DNA of 58,046 nt from Actinomycetes bacterium (GCA_021819525.1 JAKAQW010000002.1:1-58046); one strand, 5' to 3'. Positions 49,376 through 57,839 are shown, counted from the first letter of the stretch. Notes: generated by a model not told the origin, from the letters alone. Numbers and translations: made by a program.

Positions 49376-50461
49376 CTACTCGCTGGCGACCCTCCGGGAA
49401 AACGGACCGTCTGGCATTCGCAGTCGGCCGGCGCCAGGAGCACGGCCGGCGGCTGTCGTGCCGGCTACGACTGTTCGGTTCCGGCCTTGCTCCTTCGCCC
49501 GGTAGCAGGCGGCGTCAGCTCGCCTCAGCAGGCCCGACGAGGTGTCGCCCGGCTCCGCCTCCGCCACGCCGGCAGAGAACCGCTGGTCGTGGAGGCGGCG
49601 CAGTCGTCCGAGCACCGCGGCAGCGGCGTCGGCAGAGGTCGACGGTAGCAACAGCAAGAACTCGTCACCCCCTGAGCGAGCCAAGACGTCGAACGTCCGA
49701 AGGGCGCTGCGCCACGCGGCGGTGGTCTCGACGAGGACCCGGTCACCGCCGTGGTGCCCGAGGGTGTCGTTCACGTGCTTGAAGCCGTCGAGATCGAGCA
49801 CAGCCACACACAGCGGGTGCCCGAAACGCAGGCATCGGGCCAGCTCCCGCTCGAGCAGCGGCTCGAAGGAGCGACGGTTCGCCAAGCCGGTCAACGGGTC
49901 GGTGCTCGCCGCCCGCGACATGGCGTGGACAAGTGCTCGGATGCAGCCGGAGACCGCCAGCGTCGTGAAGACGGTGGCCACCCACTCGGCTGCTGCCCCG
50001 GGCACGGCCGAGCTGAGCAGCGCGGCCCCCGAGCTGGCTGCCAGCACCACCAGGTGGACCAGCAGCGCCCGGCTGGGAAAGAAGCTGGCGGCGTACACGG
50101 TGAGCGTGATGTACATCGGGGCGACGGCGAAGGCGGTGGGGACACCGTGGGCGCAGGCAATAGCACCGCCCACGCCCAGCAGGCCGCCCAGAGAGATGGC
50201 GAACTGAGCCGGACGCGTCAGCTGCTCACCCTTCCAGTGCCACGAAGCGGCGAGCCCCGAGGCGAGGACGCCGAAGACGAGCCATCCCCAGAGGCGGACC
50301 CCGGTACCGTGGGGAACGACGGCGAGCGCCAGCGCTGTCGCCGCGACGATGCCCCACGACGCTGCGGCCAGTTGCGCGGTGCGCCGTGGCGAGAAGATGG
50401 TGTCGACCACCTCGCGTCGGCCGGTTGCACGGTGGCCTCCGGGTCGTCCCTGCACGTCCAC
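49376..50461 (-). CDS. Membrane-bound diguanylate cyclase (GGDEF)
   Basis: About 361 residues: six or so membrane helices, then a GGDEF domain beginning STDPLTGLANRRSFEPLLER. The active-site motif SGGDEF is intact, and RTFD lies five residues before GGDEF, which is the inhibitory I-site (RxxD). It should therefore make c-di-GMP under product control. The start is uncertain. GTG 50461 has GATACT six bases upstream and is chosen. GTG 50410 would begin near the first helix, and GTG 50512 would add 17 residues. The gene diverges from a response-regulator gene. Confidence 0.85.
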   Translation of the reverse strand: MDVQGRPGGHRATGRREVVDTIFSPRRTAQLAAASWGIVAATALALAVVPHGTGVRLWGWLVFGVLASGLAASWHWKGEQLTRPAQFAISLGGLLGVGGAIACAHGVPTAFAVAPMYITLTVYAASFFPSRALLVHLVVLAASSGAALLSSAVPGAAAEWVATVFTTLAVSGCIRALVHAMSRAASTDPLTGLANRRSFEPLLERELARCLRFGHPLCVAVLDLDGFKHVNDTLGHHGGDRVLVETTAAWRSALRTFDVLARSGGDEFLLLLPSTSADAAAAVLGRLRRLHDQRFSAGVAEAEPGDTSSGLLRRADAACYRAKEQGRNRTVVAGTTAAGRAPGAGRLRMPDGPFSRRVASE

Positions 50462-50467
50462 GAGGCC

Positions 50468-50473
50468 AGTATC
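50468..50473 (-). promoter_or_regulatory. Candidate -10 element for the diguanylate cyclase gene
   Basis: Minus-strand GATACT, then GGCCTC, then GTG 50461. The first base departs from the TANNNT pattern. Confidence 0.35.
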
Positions 50474-50591
50474 GACGATGGAGATGCCATGTGACGGGAT
50501 CTCCACGGGCACTGCGCGGTCAGACGGCCACCGGCTTCACCGTTACTACGGAGAATGATGGTGCTCGCCACTTACGTCACGATCCGTGGGA

Positions 50592-50597
50592 TACGCT
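50592..50597 (+). promoter_or_regulatory. Candidate -10 element for the response-regulator operon
   Basis: TACGCT in GGGATACGCTTGG would give a leader of about 125 nt that contains both palindromes described below. Confidence 0.35.
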
Positions 50598-50625
50598 TGG
50601 CGAGGCAAGCTGTTCCACAGGGCGA

Positions 50626-50664
50626 GTGCTCTCTAGAGTACGAGACGGGTGCTCTTTCGAGCAC
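50626..50664 (+). promoter_or_regulatory. Two tandem palindromes, probable operator
   Basis: GTGCTC-TCTA-GAGTAC (50626-50641) and GTGCTC-TTTC-GAGCAC (50649-50664) are 16-bp inverted repeats spaced 23 bp start to start, about two helical turns. A third GTGCTC half-site is at 50561. They lie between the candidate promoter and the response-regulator start, so they are likely sites for its own regulator or another dimeric factor, or RNA hairpins. Confidence 0.55.
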
Positions 50665-50727
50665 GACACCGACGAGAGTGGTCCGGCAGTTGGCGACTGG
50701 CGGGCGACCGGCGGGGAGGAGCAAGCG

Positions 50728-51396
50728 ATGCGGATCCTGGTTGCGGAGGACGACCGTGGTGTCCGCGAGGTCCTGACGCGAGGTCTGCGCGACCACGGGT
50801 ACGTGGTAGACGCCGTCGCCGACGGTGACGAGGCGTTGCGCTATCTCCGGGTCACCGAGTACGCCGCGGCGGTGGTCGACTGGCGGATGCCGGTGCTGTC
50901 GGGACTGGATCTCGTCCGAGAGCTGCGGCGTCGCGGCTCACGGGTACCGGTGCTCATGTTGACGGCGCGAGACACGCCGGCGGACCGGGTGACCGGGCTC
51001 GACGAAGGAGCAGACGACTACCTCGTCAAGCCCTTCGACTTCGACGAGCTGGTGGCCCGGTTGCGGGCCCTGATGCGCCGCCCGCCCGACCTGTTCCCAC
51101 CCCAGCTGACCGTGGGCGACTTGGTCCTCGACCCTGCGACTCGCGAGGTGACGGTGGGCGAGCGTCGTCCCGTCCTCACCCCGATCGAGATCGGCATCCT
51201 CGAGCTGCTGGTGCGCCGTGCACCGGGCGTGGTCGGCCGGCGCGCGATCGCCCTGCACGTCTGGGAGGAGGAGGCCGACGCCTTGGGTTCGAACACCATC
51301 GACGTCCACATGGCCCGACTGCGAGCCAAGCTGGTCGGCGGTCAGGTCCGTCTGCAGACCGTGCGGGGCATCGGGTACCGCTTGACGGCGCTTTGA
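50728..51396 (+). CDS. OmpR/PhoB-family response regulator
   Basis: The 222-residue regulator has a receiver domain (ILVAEDDRGVREVLTRGLRD, phospho-acceptor Asp51 in AAVVDWRMP, Lys101 in DDYLVKPF) and a winged-helix DNA-binding domain (LTPIEIGILELLVRRAPGVV, NTIDVHMARLRAKL, TVRGIGYRL). ATG 50728 has GGGGAGGAG upstream. One base separates its stop from the kinase ATG. The signal it responds to is unknown. Two palindromes upstream could be its autoregulatory sites. Confidence 0.93.
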   Translation: MRILVAEDDRGVREVLTRGLRDHGYVVDAVADGDEALRYLRVTEYAAAVVDWRMPVLSGLDLVRELRRRGSRVPVLMLTARDTPADRVTGLDEGADDYLVKPFDFDELVARLRALMRRPPDLFPPQLTVGDLVLDPATREVTVGERRPVLTPIEIGILELLVRRAPGVVGRRAIALHVWEEEADALGSNTIDVHMARLRAKLVGGQVRLQTVRGIGYRLTAL

Positions 51397-51397
51397 C

Positions 51398-52690
51398 ATG
51401 ACGGCTCGACCGTGGCGAAGGCTGATCCGCTGGCGGGCTCCGCGTCACACCCGGCTCCGGAGATCTGCCGTGGCCCACGCGACCCGGGTCGCGTTGGCCG
51501 CTACCGCGGTGCTCGGTGCAGTCTACCTCGTAGCCGTGGTCGTCCTCGACGCCGTGGCCAGTGACCGCTTCACAGGCCAGGTGGTCGACCGCCTCGACGA
51601 GCAGCTACGCGACCTGGTGCACCCATCGGCCGTCGCGCCCGGCGCGCTCGCACGAGGCGGCGCTGCCCGCAGCGCTGACGACGACAGCGGTGACCTCGAC
51701 CCGTCGCCGGTACTGGTGTGGTCGGCTGCCCGGGCCGGAGCTGGCGTGCCGGCCGGTGGAGGGCTCCCGGCCCTCCCCAAAGGGTCGTGGAACGCCACGG
51801 GAAGCACGACCGCTGCTACCGTGGCCGGCGCACCGTTCCTCCTCGAGGCGGCCCGCGTGGATCGCAGATGGGCCGTGGTCGGGATGAGCACGGCGGCTAT
51901 CGGCCACCTCATGGACGTGTTGGAGCTCGCCGAGGCGGTGGTGGCCCCGGTCCTGCTCGCGACGGCGTTCGCGGCGGCCCTGGCCATCGGGGTGCGGGCG
52001 ATCGCCCCTGTGGAACAGGCCCGCCAGCGCCAACTGGAGTTCACCGCGGACGCATCGCACGAGCTGCGCACACCGCTCACGGTCATCGAGGCAGAGGTGG
52101 CCCTGGGTCTGGGACCTCGCGGTGACCCGTCGACCTTCCGGGAGCTGCTGCTTCGGGTGCGTGCCGAGGGTGTTCGCCTCCGCCGGATCGTGGAGGATCT
52201 GCTGTGGCTGGCCCGTGTGGACGCAGCCCCACCCCGTCCGGCTGACGAGCCGGTGGATCTGGGGTCGATCGTCGAGGTGTGTGCGGAGCGCTTCGTCCCT
52301 GTCGCCGTCGAGCGTGGCGCCACGCTCGAGGTCGCGCCGCAGCGGGGTCGGTGCTGGGTGGTGGCCCCACCGGAGTGGATGGACCGCCTGACCGGGGTCC
52401 TGGTCGACAACGCCTGCCGATTTGCCGGTCCCGATGGGCACGTCCGGGTGGGGGTGGAGACCAGCGGTGGCCGGGTGACGCTGTGCGTGGAAGACAGCGG
52501 TCCCGGCATCCGCCAGGACCACCAGGAGCAGCTGTTCGACCGGTTCCACCGAGACGTCGACGACGGGGCGGGCCACGGGCTGGGGCTTGCCATCGCCGAT
52601 GCGGTGGTGCGCGCCACCGGCGGCCGATGGCGGGTAGGGGTCTCGGAGCTCGGTGGTGCTCGCTTCGAGGTCAGCTGGCGGGGTCGGTGA
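51398..52690 (+). CDS. Sensor histidine kinase, partner of the OmpR-type regulator
   Basis: The 430-residue kinase has two membrane helices (about 31-52 and 176-198) bounding an extracytoplasmic sensor of about 120 residues, with hardly any HAMP linker. The phospho-acceptor is His221 in DASHELRTPL. The ATPase domain shows VLVDNACRFAGPDG (N box), CVEDSGPGIRQDHQEQLFDR and GHGLGLAIADAVV. The sensor is Ala/Gly-rich and carries no recognised ligand motif. It is translated immediately after the regulator. Confidence 0.92.
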   Translation: MTARPWRRLIRWRAPRHTRLRRSAVAHATRVALAATAVLGAVYLVAVVVLDAVASDRFTGQVVDRLDEQLRDLVHPSAVAPGALARGGAARSADDDSGDLDPSPVLVWSAARAGAGVPAGGGLPALPKGSWNATGSTTAATVAGAPFLLEAARVDRRWAVVGMSTAAIGHLMDVLELAEAVVAPVLLATAFAAALAIGVRAIAPVEQARQRQLEFTADASHELRTPLTVIEAEVALGLGPRGDPSTFRELLLRVRAEGVRLRRIVEDLLWLARVDAAPPRPADEPVDLGSIVEVCAERFVPVAVERGATLEVAPQRGRCWVVAPPEWMDRLTGVLVDNACRFAGPDGHVRVGVETSGGRVTLCVEDSGPGIRQDHQEQLFDRFHRDVDDGAGHGLGLAIADAVVRATGGRWRVGVSELGGARFEVSWRGR

Positions 52691-52762
52691 CCGGCCTGCA
52701 GGTACCCCCCTTGCGCTCGCCGGTCTTGGCGAACCTCGACGGCGCAGCGCTATGACATGGTC

Positions 52763-52768
52763 TAGGCT
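52763..52768 (+). promoter_or_regulatory. Candidate -10 element for menB
   Basis: TAGGCT would give a leader of about 145 nt before ATG 52922, long for this window where most starts are leaderless. Confidence 0.35.
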
Positions 52769-52774
52769 CCGATC

Positions 52775-52813
52775 GGTCCGCCTCGACCGGTTCTCGGCTC
52801 GAACCAGTGGACC
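52775..52813 (+). promoter_or_regulatory. Nested stem-loop in the menB leader
   Basis: GGTCC (52775-52779) can pair with GGACC (52809-52813), and inside it GGTTC (52789-52793) with GAACC (52801-52805). The structure would form at the very 5' end of the predicted menB transcript. Confidence 0.35.
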
Positions 52814-52921
52814 GCATGGCGTCGCGGCACCGGTCTCGGGAACCGACGCCGGAGGTGTGCACGTCTCACGCCTCTTGCCCGATCCGGGCGATCTCGCCCG
52901 AGCCCCCGGAGGAGCAGTCTC

Positions 52922-53821
52922 ATGGTGTCCGCCTTGTTCGACGTGGAGCAGTGGGACGAGGTCCCCGGGTTCGCCTTCGACGACATCACCTACCACCGTG
53001 CGAAGCAGGTGCCAGCGGTACGGATCGCCTTCGACCGGCCCGAGGTCCGAAACGCCTTTCGGCCCAAGACGGTCGACCAGCTCTACCAAGCGCTCGACCA
53101 CGCCCGTCGAAGCAGCGACGTCGGCTGCGTTCTGCTGACCGGCAACGGGCCCTCGCCGCGCGACGGGGGGTGGGCGTTCTGCTCGGGCGGTGACCAGCGC
53201 ATCCGGGGCCGCGACGGCTACCGCTACGCCGAGGACGAGGAGGGACGTGCTCCCGATCCGGCACGCACCGGGCGCCTGCACATCTTGGAGGTCCAGCGCC
53301 TCATCCGGACCATGCCGAAGGTGGTGGTCGCCGTCGTGCCCGGTTGGGCGGCAGGGGGGGGCCACAGCCTGCACGTGGTGTGCGACCTGACCGTCGCAAG
53401 CGCCGAGCACGCGCGCTTCAAGCAGACCGACGCGGACGTGGCCAGCTTCGACGGCGGGTTCGGCTCGGCGTACCTGGCCAGGCAGGTCGGTCAGAAGTTC
53501 GCTCGGGAGATCTTCTTCCTCGGCCGCACCTACAGCGCCGCAGAAGCCCACGCCATGGGCATGGTGAACGCCGTGGTGCCCCACGCCCAGCTCGAAGCCG
53601 AAGCGCTCGAGTGGGCCCGGGTCATCACCGCCAAGAGCCCCACGGCGCAGCGAATGCTGAAGTTCGCCTTCAACCTGGTCGACGACGGCCTCGTCGGCCA
53701 GCAGGTGTTCGCCGGCGAGGCAACCCGCCTGGCCTACATGACCGACGAAGCCGCCGAAGGTCGTGATGCCTTCCTGGCCAGGCGGGCACCTGACTGGTCG
53801 GCCTATCCCTGGCACTACTGA
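52922..53821 (+). CDS. menB: 1,4-dihydroxy-2-naphthoyl-CoA synthase
   Basis: The 299-residue crotonase-fold enzyme closes the second ring of menaquinone. FDRPEVRNAFRPKTVDQLYQ, AFCSGGDQRIRG, GWAAGGGHSLHVVCDLTVAS and QTDADVASFDGGFGSAYLAR are the MenB motifs, and it ends with the hallmark RRAPDWSAYPWHY. Asp in QTDADV marks the bicarbonate-independent type seen in M. tuberculosis, as opposed to Gly in E. coli. ATG 52922 follows GGAGGAG. No other men gene is here. Confidence 0.95.
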   Translation: MVSALFDVEQWDEVPGFAFDDITYHRAKQVPAVRIAFDRPEVRNAFRPKTVDQLYQALDHARRSSDVGCVLLTGNGPSPRDGGWAFCSGGDQRIRGRDGYRYAEDEEGRAPDPARTGRLHILEVQRLIRTMPKVVVAVVPGWAAGGGHSLHVVCDLTVASAEHARFKQTDADVASFDGGFGSAYLARQVGQKFAREIFFLGRTYSAAEAHAMGMVNAVVPHAQLEAEALEWARVITAKSPTAQRMLKFAFNLVDDGLVGQQVFAGEATRLAYMTDEAAEGRDAFLARRAPDWSAYPWHY

Positions 53822-54003
53822 CCGCTCCCACCGCTCCCAGTCGGTGGCTCGGCGGCCCGAAGCCCGCACCGCAGTGCCGGCGGGCGGTCGGGAGGCTCCG
53901 AGCCGGGAAGCAGTGTCGAGGCTGCGCAGGGGCTGTCGGTGCGCTAGGAATAGAACGCTTTGCTGCGAACCGGGTGGCGAAGCCGGCGAGCGATGGGGGT
54001 GGC

Positions 54004-55554
54004 ATGCGAGTACCGATGACCGTAGGAGACTTCCTTCGCCGCGGCGCGTTGGTGTACCCGAAGCGGGTGGCGGTGATCGACGAGCCGGGCGCTGCCGGCT
54101 CGCTCGGCGCCATCTCGTACGGCGAGATGGAAGCTCGGGCCCGGGGAATGGCGCTGGCGCTGGACGCGATGGGGGTCGCACCCGGTGAGCGAGTCGCCAT
54201 CGTCAGCCCGAACGCGGCACGGTTCCTGATCGCCTTCTACGGGGTGAGCGCGTACGGCCGGGTGCTGGTTCCCATCAACTACCGGCTCAACGCGGAAGAG
54301 ATCGCCTACATCGTCGAGCACAGTGGTTCCCGGGTGCTGCTGGTCGACCCAGAGTCGGATGCGCCACTTCAACGGGTCATCGCCGAGCATCGGGTGGTCC
54401 TCGACGGCGTGGCCGATGCCGAGCTCTTCGCCCCCGCTCCACCTGCTGCGCAGCCCGAGCCCTGGACCCCCGACGAGGACGCCACGGCCAGCATCAACTA
54501 CACGAGCGGCACCACCGCTCGACCGAAAGGTGTCCAGCTCACCCACCGTAACTGCTGGGTCAACGCCGCTGTCCTCGGCTGGCACGTGGCGGTGAGCGAC
54601 CGGGACGTCTACCTGCACACCTTGCCGATGTTCCACTGCAACGGGTGGGGCATGCCCTACGCCGTGACCGCGCTGGGCTGCGCGCAGGTGGTGGTGCGCA
54701 AGATCGACGGCGAGGAGATCCTCCGGCGGATCGAGCGCCACGGCGTCACGCTGTTGAGCGCGGCGCCGGCGGTGGTGGCCGCCATCCTCGACGCCGGGGC
54801 GGCGCGAGCCGCCCGCGGCGAGCCCGTGCCAGGACACGGTCGGGTGCGGATGGTCGTCGCCGGTGCGCCGCCACCGTCGAAGACCATCGAACGCGTCGAG
54901 GTCGACCTCGGTTGGGAGCTCATCCAGATCTACGGGCTCACCGAGACGTCGCCGCTGCTCACCGTCAACCGGGCTCGATCGGAGTGGGACGGATCCACGC
55001 CCGGCGAGCGGGCCCGGCTGCTCAGCCGAGCGGGGGTGCCGGCGCTCGGGGTCGACGTCGCCGTCGCCGGGGACGGGGAGATCCTCACCCGGACCAACCA
55101 CGTCTTCGCCGGCTACTGGGCCCAACCCGAGGAGTCGGCTGCTGCACTGGCCGGCGGCTGGTTCCACACCGGCGACGAGGGACACATCGATGACGACGGC
55201 TACCTGGTGATCGCCGATCGCAAGAAGGACGTCATCATCTCCGGCGGTGAGAACATCAGCTCGGTCGAGGTGGAGGACTGCCTCTACCAGCATCCAGCCG
55301 TCGCCGAGGTCGCCGTGGTCGGGGTGCCCGACCCCAAATGGGGGGAGACGGTGAAAGCCCTCGTCGTCCTGCGACCGGGCACCGAGGCAAGCGAAGCCGA
55401 TCTGATCGAGTTCTGCCGGGAGCACCTGGCCCACTTCAAGTGCCCCACGTCGGTGGAGATGCGCGCCGGCCTGCCACGCACGGCCACGGGCAAGCTGCAG
55501 AAGTTCAAGCTGCGCGCCCCGTACTGGGAGGGCTACGACCGGATGGTCCACTGA
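54004..55554 (+). CDS. AMP-forming acyl-CoA ligase
   Basis: The 516-residue ligase has P-loop NYTSGTTARPKGVQLTHRNC, HTLPMFHCNGWGMPYAVTAL, IQIYGLTETSPLLTVNRARS, WFHTGDEGHIDDDGYLVIAD and the catalytic Lys in RTATGKLQKFKLR. It resembles AlkK-like medium-chain fatty acid ligases. The neighbour menB makes MenE (o-succinylbenzoate-CoA ligase) an alternative, but MenE is usually shorter and I consider a fatty acid or aromatic acid more likely. ATG 54004 has a G-rich run upstream; GTG 53974 is possible. The 182-bp gap from menB suggests separate transcription. The 3' end is duplicated downstream. Confidence 0.88.
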   Translation: MRVPMTVGDFLRRGALVYPKRVAVIDEPGAAGSLGAISYGEMEARARGMALALDAMGVAPGERVAIVSPNAARFLIAFYGVSAYGRVLVPINYRLNAEEIAYIVEHSGSRVLLVDPESDAPLQRVIAEHRVVLDGVADAELFAPAPPAAQPEPWTPDEDATASINYTSGTTARPKGVQLTHRNCWVNAAVLGWHVAVSDRDVYLHTLPMFHCNGWGMPYAVTALGCAQVVVRKIDGEEILRRIERHGVTLLSAAPAVVAAILDAGAARAARGEPVPGHGRVRMVVAGAPPPSKTIERVEVDLGWELIQIYGLTETSPLLTVNRARSEWDGSTPGERARLLSRAGVPALGVDVAVAGDGEILTRTNHVFAGYWAQPEESAAALAGGWFHTGDEGHIDDDGYLVIADRKKDVIISGGENISSVEVEDCLYQHPAVAEVAVVGVPDPKWGETVKALVVLRPGTEASEADLIEFCREHLAHFKCPTSVEMRAGLPRTATGKLQKFKLRAPYWEGYDRMVH

Positions 55555-55586
55555 CCGGCGCCACCGCCCACTGACCGGCACCACCG
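55547..55586 (+). repeat. 20-bp direct repeat containing the ligase stop codon
   Basis: TCCACTGACCGGCGCCACCG (55547-55566, holds the TGA at 55552-55554) is followed at once by CCCACTGACCGGCACCACCG (55567-55586); 18 of 20 bases agree. Confidence 0.9.
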
Positions 55587-55602
55587 TGGTGTCGGTCAGT
55601 GG
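55568..55602 (+). terminator. Near-perfect palindrome after the acyl-CoA ligase
   Basis: Arms CCACTGACCGGCACCAC (55568-55584) and GTGGTGTCGGTCAGTGG (55586-55602) pair over 17 bp with one G-T wobble, around a single central base. The left arm is the second copy of the ligase 3' end. No U-tract follows, so it may be a Rho-independent-like GC hairpin or a 3'-end stabiliser. Confidence 0.65.
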
Positions 55603-55747
55603 CGCCATCGGCATCTGCCAGATCGAGCCGTCGACCGTCATCTTCGTGCACTGCGTCGTCGAGCCAAGGCAATCCCGCGACGTCTACACCGTGACCGGGA
55701 ACGTCGGCGGCGCGCTGCCTGCGTCGGTTGGCCACGTGGTGCAATAG
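55586..55747 (+). CDS. Possible small ORF or gene remnant
   Basis: GTG 55586 to TAG 55747 gives 53 residues (VSVSGAIGICQIEPSTVIFV then HCVVEPRQSRDVYTV). The composition is reasonable for a protein, with two cysteines, but there is no ribosome binding site, the start lies inside a palindrome, and the TAG is part of the next gene's -10. It may be a decayed fragment. I do not recognise it. Confidence 0.2.
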   Translation: MVSVSGAIGICQIEPSTVIFVHCVVEPRQSRDVYTVTGNVGGALPASVGHVVQ

Positions 55748-55750
55748 CCT
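55745..55750 (+). promoter_or_regulatory. -10 element for leaderless PAS kinase
   Basis: TAGCCT, then GGACACC, then ATG 55758. Confidence 0.5.
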
Positions 55751-55757
55751 GGACACC

Positions 55758-57278
55758 ATGAGCGAGCTACCTGGGCCGGTCGACCTCCAGGCTCTGGTTC
55801 AGGCTTTGCCGGAGCCGGTGATCATCCTCGACCGGCGTGGGGTGCTGGTGTGGGCCAACCCGGCGTCGGAGCACCTGTTCGGTCGCCGGCTGGAAGAGCT
55901 GGCCGGCTCGGGAGTACTGGGCATGGTCCACCCTGACGACCTGGCCGTGGCGACAGCAGCCATGCACAGCGTGCAGGAGAAGGAGGTGGGCACCCTGCTG
56001 GAGGTCCGGGTGCGCGCCGCCGACGGCTGGCGGCTGGTCGAGCTGCTCGGGCGAGACTGCGTGGACCTGCCCGGCATCGGCGGACAGGTGCTGTGCCTGC
56101 GCGACATCACCGGTCGTCGGCGCTGGGAGGTGCTCGGCGACGACACCGCCAGGTTCCGGGCCCTCGTGCAGCACATGCCGAGCGTGGTGATGTTGGCAGA
56201 CGCCCAGGGGCTCGTCCGGTCGGTGTCCGCCGCGGTGACCCGCATACTGGGGTGGGACCAGGAGCTGATCGAGGGTCGGCCGCTGGCGGACTTGGTGGTA
56301 CCGGCCCACCGTCAGCGACTGGACCAGGTCCTCGCCGACCTCGTGCGCGCTGGCGCCGCACGGCGTAACGAGAGCGGCGTGCCGACGACACCTGCCCCGG
56401 TGAGCGTGGAAGTCGACCTGCGCCCGGCCCGGGACCCGGCACCGGTGCCGTTCGAGCTGGCCATCGTGAACCTGCTCGACGATCCGGTGGTGGGCGGGTT
56501 GGTGATCTCGGCACACGACCTGAGCGCCTTGCACGACTCGGAGGCCGAGCTCCACGAAGCCCAGCGTCACCTCGTCGATCACGAGCGGCTGGCAGCGGTG
56601 GGACAGTTCGCCGCCGCCATAGGCCACGAGCTGCGCCGACCGTTGTGGGCGCTCACGGTGGTGCATCATCTGCTGCGCGAGGCGCTGGCTCCCGGGCCAG
56701 GATCCGAGATCGGTGAGCAGCTCGACATAGCCGAACGCGAGACGGCGCGGGCGGTGGCGGTGGCAGACGACCTGCTCGGCTACGTCCGACCCCATCCGCC
56801 GGCGCTCGAAGCGCTGGCGGTGTCGCCCGTCGTGCGCGAAGCGCTGTCCGACGCGTCGGTTCCCCCAGGGGTGGTGGTGTCGCTTCACATCGACGAGGAG
56901 CGCGTCGTCGCCGACCACGGCCAGTTGGTGCAGATGCTGGCCAACTTGATCGTCAATGCGGTACAGGCCATGGGCGGCGCGGGACGCCTCGACATCGCCA
57001 CCGAGCTGCGCGACGGCGAGGTCGCCGTGGTGGTCGACGACTCGGGTCCGGGTATCGATCCGACCGTGGCGGAGACGATCTTCGACGCTTTCTCCACCAC
57101 CAAGCCCGATGGGATGGGTCTCGGCCTGGCGATCGTCCAAGCGCTCGTAGAGGGTCACGGCGGACGGGTCACCCTGGAGAACCGCCCCGATGGGGGAGCC
57201 CGAGCCACGCTGTGGTTGCGAGCAGCGAGCGCGACGGGAGCATCGGTTCCACTCGCGGTGCCGCTCTCCGAGCACTGA
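55758..57278 (+). CDS. Soluble PAS-PAS sensor histidine kinase
   Basis: The 506-residue kinase has no membrane helix. Two PAS domains (about 8-118, with VIILDRRGVLVWANPASEHL, and 130-255, with SVVMLADAQGLVRSVSAAVT) precede a dimerisation domain with His290 in AAAIGHELRRPLWAL and an ATPase domain with ANLIVNAVQAMGG, VDDSGPGID and GMGLGLAIVQALVEGHGG. The HELRRPL box belongs to the NtrB-like class. No response regulator is adjacent, so it is an orphan kinase here. ATG 55758 has TAGCCT seven bases upstream. Confidence 0.92.
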   Translation: MSELPGPVDLQALVQALPEPVIILDRRGVLVWANPASEHLFGRRLEELAGSGVLGMVHPDDLAVATAAMHSVQEKEVGTLLEVRVRAADGWRLVELLGRDCVDLPGIGGQVLCLRDITGRRRWEVLGDDTARFRALVQHMPSVVMLADAQGLVRSVSAAVTRILGWDQELIEGRPLADLVVPAHRQRLDQVLADLVRAGAARRNESGVPTTPAPVSVEVDLRPARDPAPVPFELAIVNLLDDPVVGGLVISAHDLSALHDSEAELHEAQRHLVDHERLAAVGQFAAAIGHELRRPLWALTVVHHLLREALAPGPGSEIGEQLDIAERETARAVAVADDLLGYVRPHPPALEALAVSPVVREALSDASVPPGVVVSLHIDEERVVADHGQLVQMLANLIVNAVQAMGGAGRLDIATELRDGEVAVVVDDSGPGIDPTVAETIFDAFSTTKPDGMGLGLAIVQALVEGHGGRVTLENRPDGGARATLWLRAASATGASVPLAVPLSEH

Positions 57279-57338
57279 GGTGGTCCCGGTAGTCCCCCCG
57301 AGCACCGCTACGAAGCATCGGACAGGAACCCGGTGCCT

Positions 57339-57839
57339 TCAGCGCGTTGCACGGGCCACCGCGGCATCGGATCGGGAGCCCGAGCCTGGACCGGCCTCGG
57401 ATGCCGGCCCGACTCGTCCGGGTGGGCCGGCAACTGGGGACGCGAGCGGCGCGACCAGGGCCCGCTGCTCGGCCTCTGCCCGGTCGATGTCTGCTCTCAC
57501 CTGTGGCGTGATGCGTCGCTCCATCACGAATGCCAGACCCGGCACCAGTCCGCCGAGCACGACAGGCACCAGGCGACCGATGCGCCAGCGGACCCGGCGA
57601 GCCATGTCGTAGGCGATGGCCAGGTAGGCCAGGTAGCAGTACCCGTGGATGGTGCCAACGACATCCACCACAACGGTGTTGTGGGCGGCGAACTGCAGCG
57701 GTAGGCCGACGAAGCACAGGATCGACAGCAAGGTGCCCACGACGTACGCCATGACCCGGTAGCGCACGAGCGCGGCACGCATGGACCGTGGAGACAGTGA
57801 CCGCTCGGACCCGCCCCAGCCGGTGATCCGTCGAGCCAC
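57339..57839 (-). CDS. DUF3817 integral membrane protein, possibly continuing past the window edge
   Basis: Three membrane helices form a DUF3817 domain: RYRVMAYVVGTLLSILCFVG, GTIHGYCYLAYLAIAYDMAR and RLVPVVLGGLVPGLAFVMER. The function of DUF3817 is unknown. The C-terminal 60 residues are hydrophilic and low complexity. The start is uncertain: ATG 57782 begins at the domain and GTG 57839 adds 19 residues. The same frame stays open upstream to the end of the window through about 70 codons of Gly/Ser/Pro-rich sequence ending in a Ser-Pro repeat, so the true start may lie outside. Confidence 0.75.
   Translation of the reverse strand: MARRITGWGGSERSLSPRSMRAALVRYRVMAYVVGTLLSILCFVGLPLQFAAHNTVVVDVVGTIHGYCYLAYLAIAYDMARRVRWRIGRLVPVVLGGLVPGLAFVMERRITPQVRADIDRAEAEQRALVAPLASPVAGPPGRVGPASEAGPGSGSRSDAAVARATR

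Noticed and set aside
54004-55554. Naming the ligase MenE because menB is adjacent
   Set aside because: Motifs and length fit AlkK-like acyl-CoA ligases better, the genes are 182 bp apart, and no other men gene is nearby.
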